Origin: Kluyvera ascorbata ATCC 33433
GTDB taxonomy: Bacteria; Pseudomonadota; Gammaproteobacteria; Enterobacterales; Enterobacteriaceae
DNA length: 64,000 nt
Assembly: GCF_000735365.1 (NCBI RefSeq)
Contig: NZ_JMPL01000012.1
Span: forward strand, 1 to 64,000
Reading direction: 5' to 3'
Shown here one piece after another: positions 38,802 to 49,966 of this stretch. The position numbers and the translations under genes are program-made. How positions within the stretch are numbered: the first letter of the stretch is position 1; every line of letters starts with the position of its first letter. The notes beneath the pieces were generated by a model. That model saw nothing but the letters and a program-made list of their open reading frames with translations. It made no database searches and was not told the DNA's origin.

Positions 38802-40019
38802 ATGTCTCCGATTGAAAAATCCAGCAAGTTAGACAACGTTTGTTACGACATTCGTGGCCCGGTTCTTAAAGAGGCAAAACGCCTTGAAGAAGAAGGCAAT
38901 AAAGTTCTCAAACTTAACATCGGTAACCCAGCACCTTTCGGGTTTGACGCGCCGGATGAGATTCTGGTCGACGTGATCCGCAACCTGCCTACCGCACAGG
39001 GTTACTGCGACTCCAAAGGGCTGTACTCCGCCCGTAAAGCCATCATGCAGCACTACCAGGCACGCGGCATGCGCGACGTGACGGTAGAAGACATTTACAT
39101 CGGCAACGGCGTATCTGAACTTATCGTCCAGGCGATGCAGGCACTGCTGAACAGCGGTGACGAAATGCTGGTTCCCGCACCGGATTATCCTCTGTGGACG
39201 GCAGCGGTGTCCCTCTCCAGCGGCAAAGCGGTGCACTACCTGTGCGATGAATCCGCCGACTGGTTCCCGGACTTAGACGATATTCGCGCCAAAATTACCC
39301 CACGTACCCGCGGGATTGTCATCATTAACCCGAACAACCCAACCGGCGCAGTGTATTCCAAAGAGCTGCTACTGGAGATTGTTGAGATCGCCCGCGAGCA
39401 CAACCTGATAATCTTCGCCGATGAAATCTACGACAAGATCCTCTACGACGAAGCCCAGCATCATTCGATCGCGGCGTTAGCGCCGGATCTGCTGACCATT
39501 ACCTTTAACGGTTTGTCCAAAACCTACCGTGTCGCCGGTTTCCGTCAGGGCTGGATGGTGCTGAACGGACCTAAAAAACATGCTAAAGGCTATATTGAGG
39601 GGCTGGAAATGCTGGCGTCCATGCGTCTGTGCGCCAACGTCCCGGCACAGCACGCTATTCAGACTGCGTTAGGTGGCTATCAGAGCATTAGCGAATTCAT
39701 CATGCCGGGCGGTCGTCTGTACGAGCAGCGCAACCGTGCGTGGGAGCTTATCAATGAAATCCCTGGCGTCTCCTGCGTGAAACCAAAGGGTGCGTTGTAT
39801 ATGTTCCCGAAAATTGATGCTAAACGTTTTAACATTCATGACGATCAGCGCATGGTGCTGGACTTCCTGCTACAGGAAAAAGTACTGCTGGTTCAAGGTA
39901 CCGCCTTTAACTGGCCGTGGCCGGATCACGTGCGTATCGTGACCCTGCCGCGTGAAGACGATCTGGAAATGGCGATTACCCGCTTTGGCCGCTTCCTGTC
40001 TGGCTACCATCAGCTTTAA
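38802..40019 (+). CDS. alaA: AlaA, glutamate-pyruvate aminotransferase
   Basis: A 405-residue class I/II PLP aminotransferase, the main alanine-forming enzyme. The PLP Lys is in FNGLSKTYRVAGFRQGW (near 240) and substrate binding features NPNNPTGAVYS and DEIYDKILYD are present. Nearly identical to E. coli AlaA (YfbQ). Preceded by AAAGG and by a long untranslated leader. Followed by yfbR on the same strand. Confidence 0.97.
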   Translation: MSPIEKSSKLDNVCYDIRGPVLKEAKRLEEEGNKVLKLNIGNPAPFGFDAPDEILVDVIRNLPTAQGYCDSKGLYSARKAIMQHYQARGMRDVTVEDIYIGNGVSELIVQAMQALLNSGDEMLVPAPDYPLWTAAVSLSSGKAVHYLCDESADWFPDLDDIRAKITPRTRGIVIINPNNPTGAVYSKELLLEIVEIAREHNLIIFADEIYDKILYDEAQHHSIAALAPDLLTITFNGLSKTYRVAGFRQGWMVLNGPKKHAKGYIEGLEMLASMRLCANVPAQHAIQTALGGYQSISEFIMPGGRLYEQRNRAWELINEIPGVSCVKPKGALYMFPKIDAKRFNIHDDQRMVLDFLLQEKVLLVQGTAFNWPWPDHVRIVTLPREDDLEMAITRFGRFLSGYHQL

Positions 40020-40103
40020 TGCGGCTCATGACCGCTGGAATTTGCATCCGGCGGTCATCTCTGCGCACAATGCCTTTACTGTTGTTAACGCGTAAGGGTT
40101 GTT

Positions 40104-40703
40104 ATGAATCAGAGTCATTTTTTTGCCCACCTCTCCCGCCTCAAGTTAATCAACCGCTGGCCGCTGATGCGCAATGTGCGCACCGAAAACGTCTCTGAAC
40201 ACAGTCTGCAGGTTGCCATGGTCGCCCATGCCCTCGCGGCGATTAAAAACCGTAAATTCAATGGTCAGGTTAATGCCGAACGCATTGCGCTGCTGGCGAT
40301 GTATCACGACGCCTCTGAGGTGTTAACCGGCGATCTGCCTACCCCGGTAAAGTATTTCAATTCGCAGATTGCGCAGGAATACAAAGCCATCGAGAAAATC
40401 GCCCAGCAGAAGCTTATCGATATGGTGCCGGAAGAGCTGCACGATATTTTTGCGCCGCTTATCGACGAGCATCAGAGCAGCGATGAAGAAAAAGCGATCG
40501 TGAAACAGGCTGACGCGCTGTGTGCTTATCTGAAGTGTCTGGAGGAGTTGTCGGCGGGAAACAACGAATTCCTGCTGGCAAAAGGCCGTCTGGAGAAGAC
40601 GCTGGCCTCACGCCGCAGCGAGGAGATGGACTACTTTATGGCGGTGTTTGTGCCGAGCTTCCATCTTTCGCTCGATGAAATAAGCCAGGATTCACCGCTG
40701 TAA
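40104..40703 (+). CDS. yfbR: YfbR, 5'-deoxynucleotidase
   Basis: A 199-residue HD-domain phosphohydrolase that removes phosphate from deoxyribonucleoside 5'-monophosphates. Metal ligands: His in VSEHSLQVA, the HD pair in [14 protein letters not shown] and a later Asp in [14 protein letters not shown] ribosome site AAGGG precedes the ATG. It converges with yfbS across a 72-base GC-rich gap. Confidence 0.95.
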   Translation: MNQSHFFAHLSRLKLINRWPLMRNVRTENVSEHSLQVAMVAHALAAIKNRKFNGQVNAERIALLAMYHDASEVLTGDLPTPVKYFNSQIAQEYKAIEKIAQQKLIDMVPEELHDIFAPLIDEHQSSDEEKAIVKQADALCAYLKCLEELSAGNNEFLLAKGRLEKTLASRRSEEMDYFMAVFVPSFHLSLDEISQDSPL

Positions 40704-40775
40704 TTGTCTACGTTCCCGGCGTCGCTGCGCTCGACCTGGCTACCTTCAACTTGTAGCCCGGCCCGCCGGTGAGCC

Positions 40776-42608
40776 TCAGAACGGGAACAAAATCGGAATC
40801 AGCACCACGCAGACAATCATCACCAGCACGGTAAACGGCACGCCGATTTTGACGAAATCGCTGAAGCTGTATTTCCCCGGCCCCAGCACCAGCGTATTCA
40901 CCGGAGAGGAAACCGGCGTCATAAACGCCGCGGATGCGGCCATCGCGACCACCATCGCAAACGGATAGGGCGACACGCCCATCGTTTTTGCCGTGGCCAG
41001 CGCAATAGGCGCCATCAGTACCGCCGTCGCCGTATTCGAGATAAACAGGCCAATCGCCGCGCACATCACGAACAGACAGCCGAGCATCAGATAAGGCCCC
41101 TGCCCGCCGCCGATATCCATCAGCCCTTTCACAATCAGATCCACACCGCCGGTTTTTTGCAGCGCGAGGGCGAACGGCATCATGCCGACAATCAAAATAA
41201 TGCTCGGCCAATGAATCGATTTGTAGGCGCTCTGGGCATCAATACAGCGGAATTTCCCCATCAACAGGCAGGCGATGATCGCCGCAATGGGATTGGGAAT
41301 TTCATCAGTCAGCATCAGCGCGACCATCAGAACCAGGCAGAAGATCGCGTGAGGCGCCTGGCTGTGAGCCGGGGAAGCATCGCTCACCTCGACGGGAAGA
41401 TTCAGCACCACGAAGTCGCGGCCGTTTTGCCCCAGTTGGCTAATTAATTTCCAGTTGCCCACCACCAGCACGATATCACCAAGCTGCAATGGCTCATCAA
41501 CCACCGAGCCGTCCAGCGCCTCGCCGTCGCGTTTCATGCCGACCACGTTCAGGCCATAGCGGGTACGGAAGCCCATTTCACGCACGGTTTTCCCCAGCAG
41601 CTCCGACTCCGGGATAAGCGACACTTCCGCCATGCCGACATCAAGCGCCTGGTCAGAGAAGTATTCACCGCGCAGCACCATCGGCTCCAGCAGCTGCTCG
41701 CTGCAGAACTGGCGCAGGTCAATTTCCGCGGCGGACATATCAATCAGCAGCACGTCGCGGGCGCGAAATTCAGAGACCCCGTTCACGTTCACAATCACCC
41801 GCCGAAAACGACGCCAGCGCTCCACGCCGATAATGTTAGCGCCGTAGCGTTCACGCAGTTTCATGTCGTCCAGACGCTGGCCAATCATCGGGGAGCCGGG
41901 GCGAATAGCGAGGCGGCGCGCGCGGCCGGTAAGATGATAGTCACGAATCAGATCGCGGAAAGTACTACGCTTGCGGCCATCGCGCGTCAGGTTGCCTTCA
42001 TCGCCTTTAAGCATAAAGCGCATCACCAGCATATAAAGAACGCCGAGCACCAATACCACCAAACCTATTGGCGTGACGCTGAAGAAGCTAAACCCCTCCA
42101 GCCCTTCGCGGATAAGCTCACTGTTGATAACCAGGTTGGGCGGTGTAGCCACAAGCGTCATCATGCCGCTAATCAAGCCGGCAAAGCTGAGCGGCATCAT
42201 CAGACGTGAAGGCGAAATATTCATGCGTGCCGAGACGCTAAGCACCACCGGGATAAAAATCGCCACGACCCCCGTCGAGCTCATGAATGCGCCAAGCCCG
42301 GCCACAGTCAGCATCAGGAAGACCAGCATTTTGGTTTCACTGCTGCCTGCCGCTTGTACCAGCCAGGACCCCATGTTGGTTGCCACGCCGGTTCGCACCA
42401 GCCCATCGCCGATGATAAACAGTGCGGCAATCAGAATGACGTTAGGATCGCTGAAGCCAGAAAAAGCTTCACTCAGCGTGAGCGTACCACTAAGAACAAA
42501 AGCGACAATAATGCCCAAAGCAATCGCATCCATGCGTACTTTGCCGGTGGCAAACAGCACAACCGCAATCGCTAACAGACAGAGCACCCAAATCAGTTCA
42601 CCGTTCAC
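40776..42608 (-). CDS. yfbS: YfbS, SLC13/DASS-type permease with TrkA_C domains
   Basis: A 610-residue inner membrane transporter. An N-terminal membrane half (about 1-200) and a C-terminal one (about 400-610) flank two TrkA_C regulatory domains (about 210-385; [21 protein letters not shown] and [20 protein letters not shown]). It is of the citrate/dicarboxylate-sodium symporter group; the substrate is not established. Confidence 0.9.
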   Translation of the reverse strand: MNGELIWVLCLLAIAVVLFATGKVRMDAIALGIIVAFVLSGTLTLSEAFSGFSDPNVILIAALFIIGDGLVRTGVATNMGSWLVQAAGSSETKMLVFLMLTVAGLGAFMSSTGVVAIFIPVVLSVSARMNISPSRLMMPLSFAGLISGMMTLVATPPNLVINSELIREGLEGFSFFSVTPIGLVVLVLGVLYMLVMRFMLKGDEGNLTRDGRKRSTFRDLIRDYHLTGRARRLAIRPGSPMIGQRLDDMKLRERYGANIIGVERWRRFRRVIVNVNGVSEFRARDVLLIDMSAAEIDLRQFCSEQLLEPMVLRGEYFSDQALDVGMAEVSLIPESELLGKTVREMGFRTRYGLNVVGMKRDGEALDGSVVDEPLQLGDIVLVVGNWKLISQLGQNGRDFVVLNLPVEVSDASPAHSQAPHAIFCLVLMVALMLTDEIPNPIAAIIACLLMGKFRCIDAQSAYKSIHWPSIILIVGMMPFALALQKTGGVDLIVKGLMDIGGGQGPYLMLGCLFVMCAAIGLFISNTATAVLMAPIALATAKTMGVSPYPFAMVVAMAASAAFMTPVSSPVNTLVLGPGKYSFSDFVKIGVPFTVLVMIVCVVLIPILFPF

Positions 42609-42672
42609 AACATTTCCTTGTCATCAGATAATCGGTAAGGTTTTCAACTATAAGGCGTTGACCATAGTGACA

Positions 42673-42698
42673 GAAAAAAGCCCCAACGGTGTGGGGCT
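42673..42698 (-). terminator. Terminator of hxpA
   Basis: On the minus strand AGCCCCA-caccgt-TGGGGCT is followed by TTTTTT. It ends the yfbV-yfbU-hxpA group. Confidence 0.85.
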
Positions 42699-42709
42699 AA
42701 ATCATAAGA

Positions 42710-43369
42710 TCATGCATTCTGCGTGACGTTGATGGTGCCATCCGGCAGTTTCTCAACGCATAACGTCGCAAGCGTAGAGAGCACAAAATCAACTTCGCGC
42801 AGTTCAGGCGTTTCCGGTGGCACGTTGACGGCCGCCACATGACAACCGGCCGCCAGACCCGACTGCACGCCAGCCTGCGCATCTTCAACCACCAGACAAT
42901 CCCGTGCAGCGATACCCAGCAGCTCAGCGCCTAAAAGATAAGCATCCGGCTGCGGTTTACCGCGCTTGACCTGTTCGGCGGTGACAAACACTGCCGGTTG
43001 CGGCAGACCCGCAGCGCGGTGACGCGCATGGGCTACGGGAATAGAGCCCGAGGTGACAATCGCCCATGGAATTGCGTTAGCTTCCAGATGTTCCAGCAGC
43101 TCAAGAGCCCCCGGCAGAGCCTGGATTCCGTCAAGGTCGGTCGCTTCAATATGCTCCAGGCGCAGAAACTCAGCCTGAATTTCCGCTTCCGACTTGCCCG
43201 GCATAAAGTGGCGCAGCGTGGTGATGGCCTGCTTACCGTGAATAAAATCCAGCACCGCCTGTGGGTCTACGCCATAGCTTTCGGCCCAGAACTGCCAGGA
43301 ACGTTCCACCACCGGCAGCGAATCAACCAGCGTGCCGTCCAGATCGAACAGGAAACCTTTACACTGCAC
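42710..43369 (-). CDS. hxpA: HxpA (YfbT), HAD sugar phosphatase
   Basis: A 219-residue HAD phosphatase with the nucleophile motif FLFDLDGTLVDSLP, motif II IVTSGS, the Lys of motif III in VKRGKPQPDAYL and motif IV VVEDAQAG. E. coli YfbT acts on hexitol and sugar phosphates. I use the GTG at 43369, well spaced behind AAGGAG, giving the family start (V/M)QCKGFLFDLD; the ATG at 43387 overlaps yfbU and lacks its own site. Confidence 0.92.
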   Translation of the reverse strand: MQCKGFLFDLDGTLVDSLPVVERSWQFWAESYGVDPQAVLDFIHGKQAITTLRHFMPGKSEAEIQAEFLRLEHIEATDLDGIQALPGALELLEHLEANAIPWAIVTSGSIPVAHARHRAAGLPQPAVFVTAEQVKRGKPQPDAYLLGAELLGIAARDCLVVEDAQAGVQSGLAAGCHVAAVNVPPETPELREVDFVLSTLATLCVEKLPDGTINVTQNA

Positions 43370-43379
43370 GTCGGTCTCC

Positions 43380-43955
<576 letters not shown>

Positions 43956-44411
43956 TTACAAATCATCGAGGAAAGTTTTATCCAGTTGTTTGAAGGCGCG
44001 CTTAAGCGTGTCAGCTAGCGCCTGATAATCCGGCTTGCCTTCAACCGGCGCCAGCGCCTGCCCCGCCTCCTGCAGCTTGCCACGCACTTCATAAAACCAC
44101 TGTAATATAGAAGGAGGCAACGGCGTGACGGAACGTTTACCCAACCACCACAGCCCCTGCATCGGCAGGCTAAGCGCAAATAACGCGGTGGCGACCGCCG
44201 GGCCAAGCTGCCCACCAAGGGCGATTTGCCAGCACAGCGTAAAAATGGCCAGCGGCGGCATCAGCCGGATGGCATGGCGCGTTGCGTGGATCACGCGGTT
44301 TTCAACAAACACCGGCGCGAGACGTTTTTCCAGCGGCCACGTCTTTGCATAATACTGCCCACGGCTAAACAAACTGAAGAAACTAACCGGGCGTTGCTCG
44401 GGTGTCGACAT
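43956..44411 (-). CDS. yfbV: YfbV, UPF0208 membrane protein
   Basis: A 151-residue protein with two membrane helices in the middle ([18 protein letters not shown], then [20 protein letters not shown]) and basic N-terminus. In E. coli YfbV is needed to keep the MatP-Ter constraint out of neighbouring chromosome regions. Divergent from ackA and 81 bases before yfbU. Confidence 0.93.
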   Translation of the reverse strand: MSTPEQRPVSFFSLFSRGQYYAKTWPLEKRLAPVFVENRVIHATRHAIRLMPPLAIFTLCWQIALGGQLGPAVATALFALSLPMQGLWWLGKRSVTPLPPSILQWFYEVRGKLQEAGQALAPVEGKPDYQALADTLKRAFKQLDKTFLDDL

Positions 44412-44746
44412 GGCTTACCTCAACTTCACACATAAAAATTAAAATATTTTTTAAAACAACAACTGAGTATGACATCGTTCAAAAAATTTTGGCATACACC
44501 CTGCAATCGGGTATCCTGTGCCAGCCTGAGATAGCGCGATCCTATACGCTCCGGCATATCAAATTATCGCATATTCTGCCATTGGCGGAAAATTATGCAA
44601 AATGACTTAGAATCAATATGTATTTCTTAGATCATGCCTGAAAAGTGTTCTGGGCATGATGTTAATCATAAATGTCGATGTCATCCTGCGCTACGCTTAT
44701 GACTCTTTGACGTTTTTTTAGCCACGTATCATAAATAGGTACTTCC
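44412..44746. promoter_or_regulatory. Divergent yfbV-ackA control region
   Basis: About 335 bases with no gene. It must hold the promoters of yfbV and of the ackA-pta operon. In E. coli the ackA promoters respond to FNR and ArcA; I do not see a site good enough to call here. Confidence 0.5.
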
Positions 44747-45949
44747 ATGTCGAGTAAGTTAGTACTGGTTCTGAACTGCGGTAGCTCCTCCCTGAAATTT
44801 GCCATCATTGATGCAGTGAACGGTGAAGAATACCTCTCTGGTTTAGCCGAATGTTTCCATCTTCCAGAAGCACGTATCAAGTGGAAAATGGATGGCGGTA
44901 AACAAGAGGCCGCTTTAGGTGCAGGCGCCGCTCACAGTGAAGCGCTGAACTTCATCGTTAATACTATTCTGGCACAAAAACCAGAACTGTCCGCTCAGCT
45001 GACCGCAATCGGCCACCGTATCGTACACGGCGGCGAGAAGTACACCAGCTCCGTTGTGATCGACGATTCCGTTATCCAGGGTATCAAAGACTCTGCGTCC
45101 TTCGCACCGCTGCACAACCCGGCTCACCTGATCGGTATCGCTGAAGCGCTGAAATCCTTCCCTAACCTGAAAGACAAGAACGTTGCTGTGTTCGACACCG
45201 CGTTCCATCAGACCATGCCGGAAGAATCTTACCTTTATGCTCTGCCGTACAGCCTGTACAAAGAGCACGGCGTTCGTCGCTACGGCGCACACGGCACCAG
45301 CCACTTCTATGTGACTCAGGAAGCCGCTAAAGTACTGAACAAGCCGGTTGAAGAAGTGAACATCATCACTTGCCACCTGGGCAACGGCGGTTCTGTATCT
45401 GCTATTCGTAACGGTAAATGCGTTGATACCTCCATGGGTCTGACCCCGCTGGAAGGCCTGGTCATGGGTACTCGCTCTGGCGACATCGACCCGGCAATCA
45501 TTTTCCACCTGCATGACACTCTGGGCATGAGCATCGACCAGATCAACAAGATGCTGACCAAAGAGTCCGGCCTGCTGGGTCTGACCGAAGTGACCAGCGA
45601 CTGTCGTTATGTAGAAGACAACTACAAAGAAAAAGCTGACGCTAAACGTGCAATGGACGTTTACTGCCACCGTCTGGCGAAATACATCGGTTCTTACACT
45701 GCACTGATGGAAGGTCGTCTGGACGCGGTTATCTTCACCGGTGGTATCGGTGAAAACGCCGCAATGGTTCGCGAACTGTCCCTGGGCAAACTGGGCGTTC
45801 TGGGCTTCGAAGTTGATCACGAACGTAACCTGGCTGCCCGTTTCGGCAAGTCTGGCTTCATCAACAAAGAAGGCACCCGTCCTGCCATCGTTATCCCGAC
45901 CAACGAAGAACTGGTCATCGCACAAGACGCGAGCCGTCTGACTGCCTAA
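44747..45949 (+). CDS. ackA: AckA, acetate kinase
   Basis: A 400-residue ASKHA-fold kinase that turns acetyl phosphate and ADP into acetate and ATP. Motifs: [11 protein letters not shown] (metal/phosphate binding Asn), [22 protein letters not shown] with the catalytic Asp, [10 protein letters not shown] and [10 protein letters not shown]. Followed by pta at 76 bases; together they form the acetate overflow pathway and set acetyl phosphate levels. Confidence 0.98.
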   Translation: MSSKLVLVLNCGSSSLKFAIIDAVNGEEYLSGLAECFHLPEARIKWKMDGGKQEAALGAGAAHSEALNFIVNTILAQKPELSAQLTAIGHRIVHGGEKYTSSVVIDDSVIQGIKDSASFAPLHNPAHLIGIAEALKSFPNLKDKNVAVFDTAFHQTMPEESYLYALPYSLYKEHGVRRYGAHGTSHFYVTQEAAKVLNKPVEEVNIITCHLGNGGSVSAIRNGKCVDTSMGLTPLEGLVMGTRSGDIDPAIIFHLHDTLGMSIDQINKMLTKESGLLGLTEVTSDCRYVEDNYKEKADAKRAMDVYCHRLAKYIGSYTALMEGRLDAVIFTGGIGENAAMVRELSLGKLGVLGFEVDHERNLAARFGKSGFINKEGTRPAIVIPTNEELVIAQDASRLTA

Positions 45950-46025
45950 TATCACACCGCCAGCCTAGCTGGCGGTGCTGTTTTGTATCCCGCCTGAAAC
46001 TGGCGGTAACGAAAGAGGATAAACC

Positions 46026-48173
46026 GTGTCCCGTATTATTATGCTGATCCCTACCGGAACCAGCGTCGGCCTGACCAGCGTCAGCCTTGGCGTTATCCGT
46101 GCTATGGAACGCAAAGGCGTTCGTCTGAGCGTCTTTAAGCCAATCGCTCAGCCGCGCACCGGTGGCGATGCACCTGACCAGACGACCACTATCGTTCGCG
46201 CTAACTCATCTACCACCACAGCAGCTGAACCGCTGAAGATGAGCCACGTAGAAGCCCTGCTCTCCAGCAATCAGAAAGATGTGCTGATGGAAGAGATCAT
46301 CGCTAACTACCACGCTAACACCAAAGATGCTGAAGTGGTTCTGGTTGAAGGCCTGGTCCCAACCCGTAAGCATCAGTTTGCTCAGTCTCTGAACTACGAA
46401 ATCGCGAAAACGCTGAACGCAGAAATCGTCTTCGTCATGTCTCAGGGTACCGATACCCCAGAACAGCTGAACGAGCGCATTGAACTGACTCGCAACAGCT
46501 TCGGTGGCGCGAAAAATACCAACATCACCGGCGTTATCGTTAACAAACTGAACGCACCGGTTGATGAACAGGGCCGTACTCGCCCGGATCTGTCCGAGAT
46601 CTTCGACGACTCTTCCAAAGCGAAAGTGGTTAAAATCGATGCCGATCAGCTGAAAACCACCAGCACCCTGCCTGTTCTCGGCGCGGTACCATGGAGCTTT
46701 GACCTGATCGCGACTCGTGCTATCGATATGGCACGTCACCTGAATGCGACCGTGATCAACGAAGGCGACATCAATACTCGCCGCGTGAAATCCGTCACCT
46801 TCTGCGCACGCAGCATCCCGCACATGCTGGAGCACTTCCGTGCAGGTTCCCTGCTGGTGACTTCCGCAGACCGTCCTGACGTTCTGGTTGCAGCGTGCCT
46901 CGCCGCCATGAACGGCGTGGAAATCGGTGCCCTGCTGCTGACCGGCGGCTACGAAATGGACGCGCGCATCACTAAACTGTGCGAACGTGCATTCGAAACC
47001 GGCCTGCCGGTATTCATGGTGAACACCAACACCTGGCAGACCTCTCTGAGCCTGCAGAGCTTCAACCTGGAAGTTCCAGTTGATGACCGCGAGCGCATCG
47101 AGAAAGTTCAGGAATACGTAGCAAACTTTATCAATCCAGAGTGGATCGATTCCCTGACTGCGACCTCTGAACACAGCCGTCGCCTGTCTCCACCAGCGTT
47201 CCGCTACCAGCTGACCGAGCTGGCACGTAAAGCAGGCAAACGCGTTGTTCTGCCGGAAGGCGACGAACCACGTACCGTTAAAGCGGCTGCTATCTGTGCT
47301 GAACGCGGTATTGCAACCTGCGTGCTGCTGGGTAACCCAGACGAGATCACCCGTGTTGCAGCGTCTCAGGGCGTTGAACTGGGCGCTGGCGTTGAAATCG
47401 TTGACCCAGAAGTGGTTCGCGAAAGCTACGTTGCTCGCCTGGTCGAACTGCGTAAGAACAAAGGTATGACCGAAACCGTTGCCCGCGAACAGCTGGAAGA
47501 CAACGTGGTTCTCGGTACCCTGATGCTGGAACAAGACGACGTTGACGGTCTGGTTTCCGGTGCGGTCCACACGACTGCGAACACCATTCGTCCGCCGCTG
47601 CAGCTTATCAAAACTGCACCGGGCAGCTCTCTGGTGTCTTCCGTGTTCTTCATGCTGCTGCCAGAACAGGTTTACGTTTACGGCGACTGCGCAATCAACC
47701 CGGATCCAACCGCAGAACAGCTGGCAGAAATCGCTATTCAGTCCGCTGAATCCGCGATTGCCTTCGGTATCGAACCGCGCGTTGCGATGCTCTCCTACTC
47801 CACCGGTACCTCTGGTGCAGGTAGCGACGTAGAGAAAGTACGTGAAGCGACTCGTCTGGCACAGGAAAAACGTCCTGACCTGATGATCGACGGCCCGCTG
47901 CAGTACGATGCTGCGGTAATGGCTGACGTTGCGAAATCCAAAGCGCCGAACTCTCCGGTTGCAGGTCGCGCTACCGTGTTCATCTTCCCGGATCTGAACA
48001 CCGGTAACACCACCTACAAAGCGGTACAGCGTTCTGCCGACCTGATCTCCATCGGGCCGATGCTGCAGGGTATGCGCAAGCCGGTGAACGACCTGTCTCG
48101 TGGTGCGCTAGTAGACGATATCGTCTACACCATCGCTCTGACCGCGATCCAGTCTTCACAGCAACAGCACTAA
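46026..48173 (+). CDS. pta: Pta, phosphate acetyltransferase
   Basis: A 715-residue three-domain protein. It makes acetyl phosphate from acetyl-CoA. The N-terminus is a P-loop-like domain ([16 protein letters not shown]), the middle a DRTGG domain that binds regulators such as NADH and pyruvate, and the last 330 residues the catalytic PTA domain ([27 protein letters not shown]). GTG start after GAAAGAGGAT. A decayed copy of its last 40 bases is found 1.1 kb downstream. Confidence 0.98.
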   Translation: MSRIIMLIPTGTSVGLTSVSLGVIRAMERKGVRLSVFKPIAQPRTGGDAPDQTTTIVRANSSTTTAAEPLKMSHVEALLSSNQKDVLMEEIIANYHANTKDAEVVLVEGLVPTRKHQFAQSLNYEIAKTLNAEIVFVMSQGTDTPEQLNERIELTRNSFGGAKNTNITGVIVNKLNAPVDEQGRTRPDLSEIFDDSSKAKVVKIDADQLKTTSTLPVLGAVPWSFDLIATRAIDMARHLNATVINEGDINTRRVKSVTFCARSIPHMLEHFRAGSLLVTSADRPDVLVAACLAAMNGVEIGALLLTGGYEMDARITKLCERAFETGLPVFMVNTNTWQTSLSLQSFNLEVPVDDRERIEKVQEYVANFINPEWIDSLTATSEHSRRLSPPAFRYQLTELARKAGKRVVLPEGDEPRTVKAAAICAERGIATCVLLGNPDEITRVAASQGVELGAGVEIVDPEVVRESYVARLVELRKNKGMTETVAREQLEDNVVLGTLMLEQDDVDGLVSGAVHTTANTIRPPLQLIKTAPGSSLVSSVFFMLLPEQVYVYGDCAINPDPTAEQLAEIAIQSAESAIAFGIEPRVAMLSYSTGTSGAGSDVEKVREATRLAQEKRPDLMIDGPLQYDAAVMADVAKSKAPNSPVAGRATVFIFPDLNTGNTTYKAVQRSADLISIGPMLQGMRKPVNDLSRGALVDDIVYTIALTAIQSSQQQH

Positions 48174-48185
48174 TCTTACCGTTGT

Positions 48186-48224
48186 AAAAAAAGCCCCGTG
48201 CATTTCTGCGCGGGGCTTTTTATT
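48186..48224. terminator. Terminator after pta, usable from both strands
   Basis: AAAAAGCCCCG and CGGGGCTTTTT pair across a 12-base loop, with A and T runs outside. It can end ackA-pta and the convergent 241-aa gene. Confidence 0.88.
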
Positions 48225-48236
48225 TACATGAAGATA

Positions 48237-48962
48237 TTAGATATCATCAACCTCAATAACGCCGCTCTCATACAGATCTTTTTCCGTACCTTCAAAGACG
48301 ACGTAGCTTTCACCACTGTTATCATCAATTGCTTTTAGAATAAACACACTATTAATACCCATTTTATCGGTATCATAGATAACATCTGATTCTACCTGCG
48401 GATAATCCATGATCATTACACCATCACGATATAGTTGATAGTGTTGGGTATTCACATCAGAGCGAGACTGGAACTCAAAAATCTCTGTACCATCGGCCTG
48501 GTCAACTAAATCAACCCATTGCGGAGCATGGCACTCGAATTCGGTTTCCAGCAATTTAACATTATCAACATCAACTGGCGCACCAGCCGAATTCCACGGC
48601 ACCTGAATATGCAGGCGTGCACCACCTTCGAAATCCTGTGTGGTAAATGAATAAGTTTCTGTATGCCATTCCGCATTTTTTGCCGTATTAATTTTCCACT
48701 CACCCAGCGTCACTGGATAGAGCCCCAGCGTCACTAGCGAAAGCGTTCCGGTGGCATTGCCGCGGCAATCCACTTGTACCTGATACTTAGTATTCGGTTT
48801 TAAGGTAATGGTTTGCATAATTGATGCAGTAGAGTTGATCTCACAGTAATGATTTTCTGCATCACCTTCATATTCAATCTGAGACGAACCAGAAAGAACC
48901 CATACTTTATCAGTCGTATTTTCGAAATCGCCGTTCACAATTAAATCAGTGCTAATAATCAT
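48237..48962 (-). CDS. Putative carbohydrate-binding beta-sandwich protein, 241 aa
   Basis: Not a known gene of this locus in E. coli. Residues 1-140 look like a CBM4/9-type jelly roll: DLIVNGDFENTTDKVWVL near the start, IMQTITLKPNTKYQVQVDCRG in the middle and GGARLHIQVPWN with VDVDNVKLLETEF at the end. The last 90 residues are a second beta-rich, acidic part (YQLYRDGVMIMDYP). No signal peptide or membrane helix. The ATG follows GGAGAAAACAAT. It is more AT-rich than pta and is flanked by duplicated pta end sequence, so it was inserted. A lectin-like role is inferred only from fold resemblance. Confidence 0.6.
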   Translation of the reverse strand: MIISTDLIVNGDFENTTDKVWVLSGSSQIEYEGDAENHYCEINSTASIMQTITLKPNTKYQVQVDCRGNATGTLSLVTLGLYPVTLGEWKINTAKNAEWHTETYSFTTQDFEGGARLHIQVPWNSAGAPVDVDNVKLLETEFECHAPQWVDLVDQADGTEIFEFQSRSDVNTQHYQLYRDGVMIMDYPQVESDVIYDTDKMGINSVFILKAIDDNSGESYVVFEGTEKDLYESGVIEVDDI

Positions 48963-49233
48963 ATTGTTTTCTCCAGAAATAGTTTTGCATTAGTGCCAGA
49001 AAACAATAGACGGACGGGCATTGCTGAGTCATATCAAAAACAATAATGTGATATATATTTATGCACCACCAACGACAGATATCAGGGGGATAATTTCTGT
49101 TGATGGAAATATGATATCCGATAATAACTATCCCTTGGTATGGGTGGTAAGGTCATCAGTCAGAAAATTAAAGATGAGACAGTGGATAGTGTTTTTTTGT
49201 GCAAAAATAGCTGAGATAATTTTCGTGGCAGTC

Positions 49234-49274
49234 ATGACCGCGATCCAGACTTCATAGCAGCAGCACCAATACTT
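49234..49274 (+). repeat. Duplicated, decayed copy of the pta 3' end
   Basis: These 41 bases (TGACCGCGATCCAG...) match the end of pta at 48138-48177 at about nine of ten positions, including the bases just past the pta stop, with one inserted A. In this copy the pta frame is broken by TAG. Together the two copies bracket the 241-aa gene as a direct repeat. Confidence 0.75.
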
Positions 49275-49303
49275 ATTCCGCCCGTTCGCAGGCGGTTCAA
49301 AGG

Positions 49304-49343
49304 CAAAAAAAATCCGGAGACGGGAAGCCGCTCCGGATTTTTT
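49304..49343 (-). terminator. Terminator of yfcD
   Basis: AATCCGGAG (49311-49319) and CTCCGGATT (49331-49339) pair, with T runs following on the minus strand (A run at 49304-49312 in the plus strand). It lies about 25 bases after the yfcD stop. Confidence 0.8.
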
Positions 49344-49364
49344 GTATCTGTCTTTTGGTCGCGC

Positions 49365-49910
49365 TTATTCCGCTTCTTCTTCAGCGTGGGCTTCGTTATT
49401 GGCATTGCGGGTCATCCACAGCGCCAACGCCTTCAGAGAATCATCAGTAAACTCATCGCAGCGCGCGGTGATCTCTTCCGGCGTCATCCAGCGAACTTCG
49501 CTCACCTCTTCTTCCTGTAGCGCAAACGGCCCGTGAGAAACGCAGCTGAACAGGCTTCCCCAGACGCGACAGTTCTTATCTTCAAAGTAGAACTGCCCGT
49601 GATCGGCAAACGGCACGCCAGCAATACCTAACTCTTCTTCCGCTTCGCGGCGAGCGGACTCCAGCAGCGGTTCATCAGCCTGAACAACACCCCCAGCGGT
49701 GGCGTCCAGCATACCTGGCTGATAGTCTTTCGTCTCCGTACGGCGCTGCACCAGAATTTTCCCCATACCGTCGTGAACGACGATGTAGGTTGCCCTGTGA
49801 CGCAGACACTGTGCGCGCATCTGTTCACGGCTCGCTTGCGCGATGACCTCATTGTCTTCGTTGACAATATCGACCCATTCCGTGCTTGCCAAATGATTCT
49901 GCTCGACCAT
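49365..49910 (-). CDS. yfcD: YfcD, Nudix hydrolase
   Basis: A 181-residue Nudix protein nearly identical to E. coli YfcD except for the acidic tail ([10 protein letters not shown]). The Nudix box is [20 protein letters not shown] followed by ELGI. It belongs to the IDI-like subgroup ([20 protein letters not shown]). Substrate not established. Confidence 0.94.
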   Translation of the reverse strand: MVEQNHLASTEWVDIVNEDNEVIAQASREQMRAQCLRHRATYIVVHDGMGKILVQRRTETKDYQPGMLDATAGGVVQADEPLLESARREAEEELGIAGVPFADHGQFYFEDKNCRVWGSLFSCVSHGPFALQEEEVSEVRWMTPEEITARCDEFTDDSLKALALWMTRNANNEAHAEEEAE

Positions 49911-49966
49911 CCGTAAACCTTAAATTGAAAGCGCTCTTACGGCGCGTTTTATGATTGATGGGTAAC

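Larger units (their letters stand above)
48963..49364. other. AT-rich spacer with pta-end remnant
   Basis: About 400 bases. A 78-codon plus-strand frame at 49021-49257 has no ribosome site and its last codons are the pta relic, so I do not call it. The region holds the promoter of the 241-aa gene, the pta relic and the yfcD terminator. The transporter gene yfcC that follows pta in E. coli is not here. Confidence 0.55.

Noticed and set aside
40704-40775. GC-rich gap between yfbR and yfbS with GTAGCCCGG
   Set aside because: Looks like half of a REP element, but I could not find a clean partner arm.
44915-45955. 346-codon minus-strand frame antisense to ackA
   Set aside because: Same effect of codon bias in a highly expressed gene.
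46206-47570. 454-codon minus-strand frame antisense to pta
   Set aside because: Shadow frame produced by the strong codon bias of pta; no start signal and no family match.
49021-49257. 78-codon plus-strand frame between the 241-aa gene and yfcD
   Set aside because: Its last codons are the pta relic read in another frame, and it has no ribosome site.
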